Assembly (NCBI RefSeq): GCF_030867095.1
Contig: NC_081828.1
Coordinates: 213,989,478-214,053,477, forward strand
Origin: Alligator mississippiensis
Taxonomy: Eukaryota; Chordata; Crocodylia; Alligatoridae
Direction of reading: 5' to 3'
DNA: 64,000 nucleotides
Made by a program: the position numbers and the translations under genes. Shown piece after piece: positions 57,725-64,000 of this stretch. Below the pieces are notes generated by a model, which did no database searches, had not been told where the DNA came from, and was given only the letters and a program-made list of their open reading frames with translations. The first letter of the stretch is position 1. The number at the start of each line of letters is the position of its first letter.

Positions 57725-57818
57725 GGGTGCGTCTGCTCCACTTTTACCATGGGAGTAAATAAAATGGTAGTAAGCACTACACACTTTTACTGCACGGTAA
57801 ACATCGTGCGTCTGCATC
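57725..57818. mobile_element. Very short MITE-like element
   Basis: About 94 bases with inverted ends: TGCGTCTGCTCCACTTTTAC on the left and, from the right, GATGCAGACGCACGATGTTT. Both continue into ACC.TG..AGTAAA. It looks like a deletion derivative of the GTCTACAC-ended family. Confidence 0.5.
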
Positions 57819-59660
57819 TTCAGGCATGATGTTGAGCCCCTCCTCGATACCAAGGTGGCTTCACCAACAAGGGGCTTATGGGCCCCTTCCAAAGTGCTGA
57901 GAACCCTTGACTCCTCTCTCCATCAACCACCTTCATGAACCAGACGGTACTCAGGACCCTACAGGACCAACCTGACAGCTCAGAATTGGTCCGAGGCCCA
58001 GATCACACACCTGGCTCTGTGCAGAAGACCCCTGAAGTCACCGGGGTTGTATGTGGGACCCCACTGCAGGACCGGGACCCAAGTCATTTCAGGGATCTGG
58101 ATAAGCACCCAAGAGCCCCAGGTCCTACAGATCTCAGTCCCATGAAGAGCGCCGAGGAGGGCCGTGGGACTGCTCTGGCGGCGGCTGCCGGGTGAGGTAC
58201 CCGGGCCCTCGCGTGCCGACACTGGAATCAAGGGACGACCAGCCCCAACGCTCTCCAAATATTGTGTCTGGCGCAGCGCTAACCAGACGCTGTGCTGGGA
58301 AGCCTCACAAGGTAAACAGTCATTAGCTACAGTGCATTAGGCTGTCAGGAGACGTTTATACACAGAAGCCCTCGCACAGCAGGACGGACGTGTTTGAGGA
58401 TGTTGCAGGATGTTCTGCCCTGAAGTCAGAAGAAACCCCCACCCCCCGTGCAGCTGCAGCACGATCCCACCAGTGTCCAGTCCCCAGCAGCACAGCAAAC
58501 GGGACCAGGCCAGTGCAAGGGACTGGTAGCACAACCCAGAGCTTTACACCTCGAAAGCCCTTGGATGAAGCCAGACCTCTTGTGTGAAGCCAGATCAAGG
58601 AACTGTCACATGAGGGTCAGGGACTTGGAGTTAGCCCCTCTGTTGCTGGCTGCCTCGGAGGAGGCGAGAAAGAGCCAGACCTGTGAGCCACATCTGGCCT
58701 GAAGCTTAATGCAGGAGCAGAAGCCCGTGCTGCCGACTCCCCTGCTGACCAAGGTTGCCTGCGAGCTCGTCCAAACCCAAAGCGATCACCAGCTCAAGCA
58801 AACCACTTGCAGAATGTGCAGAGCTTTCCTGCTTCCTTTGCAATCAAGGATAATTAAACCACTCTGCATGAGACTAGGAGGAGGGTGCGGGTGGCCTGGA
58901 AGGCCCTCTGACCCTCTCAGATAACCCTTTGCAAAGCATTCAAAGCCCAGCCTAGTCTGAGGGCGGTATGAGGCTCTGCCAGAGATCACCTACCTCCGCA
59001 CTGTGCTAGAGTGGGTGTTAAAAGTGCTCCCCCAGATCCCCGAGTTTCACCAGGGTTGTCCCATCATTAAACCCCTGGCCAGGGCTGCCGTCTCCTTTCT
59101 GCTCCCCGCTCTCCCTTGCTTATAGTCCACTCTCTGTGCATTGCCCCGGTGATGCTTCACCTGAGGGTCACCAGATGCAGAGACTGCCCCACGCTAGGAC
59201 AGCTCCTCATCGCAATAACAGGGAATCCGGGAGGGAAAAATGGCCTCACGTGGAGCATCATTTCTGGATGTCCCTGGAAGAGTCGGTGCTGCCTGGGCAG
59301 GAGAGGATATGTGTACTTCTGCTGCACACAACCAAAGCACCTGATATACCAGCCCACGACGGCTGGGATGGTTTGAGCTAATATAGCACAGACAGTGAAT
59401 CCAAATGTAAGGGAAACCACTGATGCAGCTTTGACTAAGAATATTTTGGAAAAATTCTCACTTTTGTGGCAATTTGGATGGAAAACCACCATCAGACGAT
59501 GAAAAGAGAGGGAATGGGTCATTTTAAAGAAGAGCTTTCCTTCAAACTCCCTTACTGTGGTCAGCCATCTCCATGGAGGCTAATTTAGTGGCACATAGAG
59601 AAGCAAAACAGCCCTTTGGATGGGAAGACTAGCCTGGAGAGGATTTTGAGACTCAAAGGG
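57819..59660. other. Unassigned non-coding DNA
   Basis: No exon or clear repeat recognised. Frames of up to 121 codons are unrecognised. Confidence 0.35.
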
Positions 59661-59775
59661 TTGTTGGTTGTGGCCATGTCGGTCTAAGGACATGGGTTCT
59701 TTGGGAAGCTGTGATATCTTTTATTAGACCCACTAAATCATTAGGAAAATTATCCTTGTCAAAGGGAAGATCTGA
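59661..59775 (-). repeat. Penelope-like repeat fragment
   Basis: TGGCCATGTCGGTCTAAGGA CAT and GATATCTTTTATTAGACCCA match the head and tail motifs of the copy at 33345-33500. The hammerhead-like part is eroded. Confidence 0.55.
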
Positions 59776-60171
59776 AACCAAACTTCCCCAGTGCCGGCTC
59801 AGGCCCGTCGCCAACACCCACCTCTTTTGTGAGCAGAGCCTCCTTTGCATCCTGCTGTGGGAGGTGCTTTGGAAATGCAGAGCGTTATTATTACAGCCAC
59901 AACTTCTACGAATGGGCAGAGCGTTTTTCATCCCTACCACCCATCCCAAAGACCCTTTATGTAGAACTGAATCAGACCCACAGGGAAGAGGTACATATTA
60001 GGTTTCATTATTTGCCTTGGCCGATAGGCAGAAGGCAATGGACTGAGCCTCCAGACTAAGAGGAGAGCTATGTCCCCTTGTAAAGGAGAATCCAGCTTGG
60101 CAGAGTTGAGGATCATCTCCAGGGCTGACTTTGAGGCCTGTTTTGTGTCTAGGCTCAGGAATATAACAGGG
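59776..60171. other. Unassigned non-coding DNA
   Basis: No recognised feature. Confidence 0.4.
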
Positions 60172-60690
60172 CATCATAGAAAATGAGGTTTGAAGGGACC
60201 TCAGGAGGTCACATCTCATCCAACCCCCTGCTCAAAGCGGGACCATTCGCAACTAGATCACCCCAGCCAAGGCTTTGTCTACTCGGATCCTCAAAACCTC
60301 CAAGGATGGAGAGTCCACCACCTCTCTGGGTGACCTGTTCCAGTGTTTTATTACCCAGCTAATGACAAAGTTTTTCCTAATATCCAACCTTGCTGCAATT
60401 TGAGCCCATTGCTCCTTGTTCTGTCATCTGCCCCCAGCTCCATCCTCTTTGCAACCACTCAGGGTATTATTAAATCCCTCCTCAATCTTTTCTTCTCTAG
60501 ACTAAAGAAGCCCAGTTCCCTCATCCTCTCCTCACCAGTCATGTCCCCCAGCCCCCAAAACTTTTCCATTGCCCTCCGCTGGACTCTCCAATTTGCCCAC
60601 ATCCTTTGGGGAGCCTAAAATGGACACAGGACTCCAGATGTGGCCTCCCCAGTGCTGAACAGAGGGGAAGCATCACTTCCCCCAGGGAAC
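60172..60690 (-). mobile_element. CR1 LINE, 3' portion
   Basis: The longest clear CR1 piece in the window, 3' end at the left: TTTGAAGGGACCTCAGGAGG, GGATGGAGAGTCCACCACCT, TTTTTCCTAATATCCAACCT, TTGAGCCCATTGCTCCTTGT and GACTCCAGATGTGGCCTCCC. It is 5'-truncated and lacks catalytic sequence. A small deletion after TCCAACCT removes part of the coding tail. Confidence 0.92.
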
Positions 60691-60814
60691 AGAAGGGAAT
60701 AATCATCCCCTCCCATGCAGAGAGTCTTTGTTTTAATTTTTCCCAGTCAAAATTTTAACTGGCATGGTCACATAGTTGTGAAACATTTTCATTTCAGTGG
60801 CATTTTAAAGCTCA
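60691..60814. other. Unassigned spacer
   Basis: No recognised feature. Confidence 0.4.
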
Positions 60815-60907
60815 GTGTGGACACCCTTAATGGTTTAAAACTGGTGGCACTGGGATTAGCTTACCTCTGGCTGGGCAAGCTGATTTAAACTGGACGTGTG
60901 TCCATCC
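60815..60907. mobile_element. Short MITE-like element, TTTAAA type
   Basis: The left end GTGTGGACACCCTTAATGGT TTAAA faces a right end reading, from outside, GGGATGGACACACGTCCAGT TTAAA. Length is about 93 bases. Similar words (GGGTGGACACTGTTACA, TTTAAACCAG) occur at 62615-62720, possibly a diverged relative. Confidence 0.5.
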
Positions 60908-61869
60908 CAAAAGTTAGCCCACCATCATGAAACTGCTTTTCTAATGCAAACGTGTCCCACTGAAAATGTGCCGATTGAACCTAGCCTCCAACAACGAACA
61001 ACGCTTATCCATTAATACTGTCAGTTGAGCGTGTAACCCGAAGGTCACGAAGCCCAGCGTCCAAGTAGCCAACGTGAAACTCAGTGGCCCCACAAGAGGA
61101 AACAGCACACGGAGGAGAGAAAGGGAGGACCCGCTGACACCCAACGGTTCTTGGACAGCTCAACCTAATGCTTTACGGCATTTTTCTCTTTGTCTGTTCC
61201 CGCTCCAAAGTAAGCACTGCAAAGACAGCGCTGGACCTCCCGAGTCAGAGTGCACAGCAAAGGCCAAATCCAGCAATTACTTTCTTTTCAATTTGCTTCC
61301 CTTTCCTGCAGCAGCCATAGGAAGAAAGAAAGAAAGAAAAAAAAGCCCCTCCCAAATTCTTTGGTGCAGTACCTGGGATGAGGATTGACCTAGGTCTCCC
61401 ATGAAAACCCACCACAGCTCCCAGAGCCCTCATAACAGGAAACAATAAAGTTCCCATCGAGTTTTTTCCAGCGCTGGCTTTTATTTTTATTTTAAACGCT
61501 TCTATGAAAGGAGGCCAGAGTCTAAATCGTCATAGACCTTCCTGAACTCCATACAAAATGGCAGGAAGTGCATTCCCCAACAGCAAAGGCCATGCAAACG
61601 TTCGCCCCACACCACCTCCTCCTTGTAGGACTGCACTCGGCTCCCGCTTTCGCAGTTCACATGGCAGGGGCCCATTAGCCCAAGCGAGGGCAGAGGAAAA
61701 GATCAAAGAGCATGGGAAAGATGAGGGAGCGCTGGAAAATGAAGCCATATGATGACGAGCTAAATCCCTGAGCTGCTCCACCAAGGTGATTTTCTAACAC
61801 CTGCAAACGGCCATGGAGTGGAAGGTTGGATGAGCACCAAGAGAGCGTGGCAGAAACAAAAGGATGGGG
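60908..61869. other. Unassigned non-coding DNA
   Basis: No exon recognised. A GAAA-rich run lies at about 61320-61340. Confidence 0.4.
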
Positions 61870-61992
61870 AATAAGGTCCTAAGTTCAACCAGAAGTTACG
61901 GGTTTCATCCAGGAACGGCTGGGCTAGGTGCTATGCGGCAGGTCAGACCAGATGGTCCAAATGGCCCCTTCTGGAATTAAAACCTGGGAAGA
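61870..61992 (+). mobile_element. CR1-type LINE, 3' end fragment
   Basis: CTGGGCTAGGTGCTATGCGG, CAGGTCAGACCAGATGGTCC and AAATGGCCCCTTCTGGAATT follow the sense 3' end of a CR1 subfamily. Confidence 0.75.
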
Positions 61993-62980
61993 ACAAGTGC
62001 CTGTTGTTAGCAGGGGAAGGGGCCACAATGAAATGATGTTGCACAAACAATTCCTTCATGAAGTGCAGATTGGGTACGTAAGGTGTAAATTGGTCCCTAC
62101 TGATTTACCATCACACAAGATGGCATAGGCGATGCAGAACGCACGCTTTCCCCCTCAAGCTACCTCTGAAGCAGCCACCGGTTATTGAGTGCCACTCTGC
62201 ACACAGCACCGCTCAGATCTGATGGTTGCATTTATATTTGCTCCAATCTGTATTTGCATTTATATGGAGCCTGAATATACATGCTCTGGAAGCCCTTGAT
62301 ATAACTTTGAGGGACATAAAAGTACCATGCCTGCATAACTAAAGGGCAGCAGCTTGGTTTGCCGTAATCCTATACAAGCAAGGTGGGCAACGAACCCTCT
62401 GTGAACACCCTCTCCTCCAAACCTAGCTTTGATCTAGAACAGAAAACTCTCCTGCCATGGATCTAATAAAAAGAAGCCAAGGCAATATACACGATCCATC
62501 AATATTTGATATGGGGTAAAGCAGCTGGATGATCACAGTGAAAGACTAGACTGTCCACCAACTCATGCCACCTTTGCCCGAGGAATGATGTTAAACCAGT
62601 TTCATCAAACCAGGCCAACCTGAAGGGTGGACACTGTTACATCACTTTAAACCAGGTTCACATCAGTTTGGTTTACACTGGGCCCTACTTCAGTTTGATT
62701 TAAACCAGAACATGGTCAAAGGTCAACAAGCACTAAAGTCAGAGTGGTTGGGTTCAAGCAAACTTCATCAGCACTGAAGTCATGTTTACACCTCCTAAGG
62801 ATACCTGACAACTGGCCCCCAAAACAGATCCCAGACTCCCAACTCACCAATAGTCATTGTCATAGAGGGGGGCAAACAAGAGATTTAAGGACACCTTGAA
62901 GGCCAACCTGACAAAATGTGATGTTACCATTAATACCTGGGAGACTTCAGTGCTGAATGGTCCCCAATAATGCCATGATG
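61993..62980. other. Unassigned non-coding DNA
   Basis: TTTAAACCAG-type words at 62615-62720 suggest a decayed short repeat. No exon recognised. Confidence 0.35.
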
Positions 62981-63405
62981 TATGACAAGGTAAGGTTACC
63001 ATATGTCCAGGTTTTCCCGGACATGTCCTCTTTTTTGGACCCCTGTGCTGCATCTGGGTGGGTTTTTAAAATAAGAGCAAATGTCCAGGTTTTCCTGCTT
63101 TCAGAGCTCGGAGCAGCAGGCAAGGTGATTGGCTGTCAGGGGTCACATGCTCCCCATGCGGGCTCTGGCAAGCTGTAGAGACAGGGTCAAAGAGAGGGAC
63201 TGGCACTGGCAGGGCTGGGGTCAGTGGGTCCTGAGTGAGGGGCAGCAGCCGGGCTGGAGGGGGGCTGTGGCTTGTCAGTGAGGGGCAACAGAATGGGCAG
63301 GGACATGTCACTGCCCCCACCATCATATTCCCCCTGCCCCTCCTCCCTTCCCCCTGACAGCTGTCCTCTTTTTTGGACCTGGAAATATGGTAACCTATGA
63401 CAAGG
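62981..63405. mobile_element. Non-autonomous DNA transposon with 10-base target duplication
   Basis: A perfect 10-base direct repeat TATGACAAGG (62981-62990 and 63396-63405) flanks a 405-base element. Its ends are TAAGGTTACCATATGTCCAG and, from the right, GGTTACCATATTTCCAGG. A further inverted pair, GTCCTCTTTTTTGGAC, occurs near both ends. Duplications of 9-11 bases are typical of Mutator-like elements; superfamily assignment is inference. No transposase is present. Confidence 0.8.
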
Positions 63406-64000
63406 CACCGATCATTTTGAGCAAACCTGCCTCACTGTGGAGGTAGATACACGAGACAGATGAAGGGAAAGGGCTGTGACCCGACATCACCAACATCTAC
63501 TCTTTCATCATGGAACAATTAGCCATGTCTATGGTCGAACGCGTTGGCCTCGGATTATCTACGGACTCACCGATGACTCTACTATTTACTGGAAGACCGT
63601 CATCGTCGTATCAAAGGACTGTCGCTGCCACCGCTGACAATTCAGGGTGAACGAGCAGTAAATAACCCCGGTTTTCAACGGGTGTAAGAGTCGGACTCTC
63701 TTCTACTCCGGTTCCTTGTATTGCACACAAAGGAGGGAGTCGATTTAAGCACTGCCCCTTTAGCTGTGATGCAAACAGGTCCACCGTGTCTAGACCTGGC
63801 TTAACTTTAGAGGCTTGCCCAAACCCTGGCTGCAATTCAGCTACCCAGGACAAGGGACCATCTTCCCATCCTGTGTCTTCACAGTGGGTAACACAGCGGG
63901 TCAAGGATCTCTGTCTGCGACTGCTACTTACAAGCAGAGGATAAGAAAGGATTGAAGAGGGTCTTCCAAGCTAATCTGCAGACATGGGTACACAAGGCCC
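63406..64000. other. Unassigned non-coding DNA at the right edge
   Basis: No exon or clear repeat recognised. The 97-codon minus-strand frame at 63611-63904 has no known motif. Confidence 0.35.

Noticed and set aside
1-64000. CRISPR arrays, operons or other prokaryotic systems
   Set aside because: The window is vertebrate nuclear DNA. The tandem repeats lack regular spacers and no prokaryotic-type genes are present.

Overview
The window is vertebrate nuclear DNA, most likely from a sauropsid; crocodilian or turtle is my best guess. The evidence is intron-containing vertebrate genes, many CR1 LINE fragments of several ages, L2 and MIR remnants, Penelope-type repeats and many short non-autonomous DNA transposons. 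No plasmid, phage, bacterial or CRISPR feature is present.

Only two protein-coding genes are supported, both on the minus strand. IBA57, a mitochondrial 4Fe-4S assembly factor, occupies 20982 down to 14791 as three coding exons. Its splice phases join exactly into a 331-residue protein carrying the KGCYIGQE family signature. GJC2 (connexin-47) is a single intact coding exon at 38401-37151 encoding 416 residues, with a splice acceptor just upstream that implies a separate non-coding first exon. In mammals GJC2 and IBA57 are also adjacent and co-oriented, so the order here (GJC2 upstream, IBA57 downstream) is conserved synteny. The mammalian flanking genes GUK1 and OBSCN were not recognised.

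Layout. 1-5.8 kb: non-coding, with small Penelope-like pieces. 5.8-7.8 kb: an unusual block made of a GCAAAAT-type minisatellite, a Z-DNA-prone tract, a GC-box/CCAAT/E2F/TATA promoter-like region facing right, and then about 0.9 kb of AT-rich tandem repeat with no gene behind the promoter. 7.8-14.8 kb: repeats and unassigned DNA. 14.8-21.3 kb: IBA57 and its CpG-rich promoter, with a G-rich block and a hAT-type element in intron 1 and an old LINE piece in intron 2. 21.3-37 kb: CR1, L2, MIR, LTR-like and Penelope-like repeats, including one copy that keeps a hammerhead-ribozyme-like core. 37.1-38.4 kb: GJC2. 38.5-64 kb: intergenic, dense in nested transposons, several with visible target-site duplications.

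The two genes have unrelated biochemical roles (mitochondrial Fe-S assembly; gap junctions) and show no sign of acting together. I found no clear undescribed multi-gene system. The best leads are the orphan cell-cycle-type promoter at about 6.6-6.9 kb with its adjoining tandem array, the hammerhead-like motif at 33461-33486, and several small transposons whose boundaries can be defined from the sequence alone.
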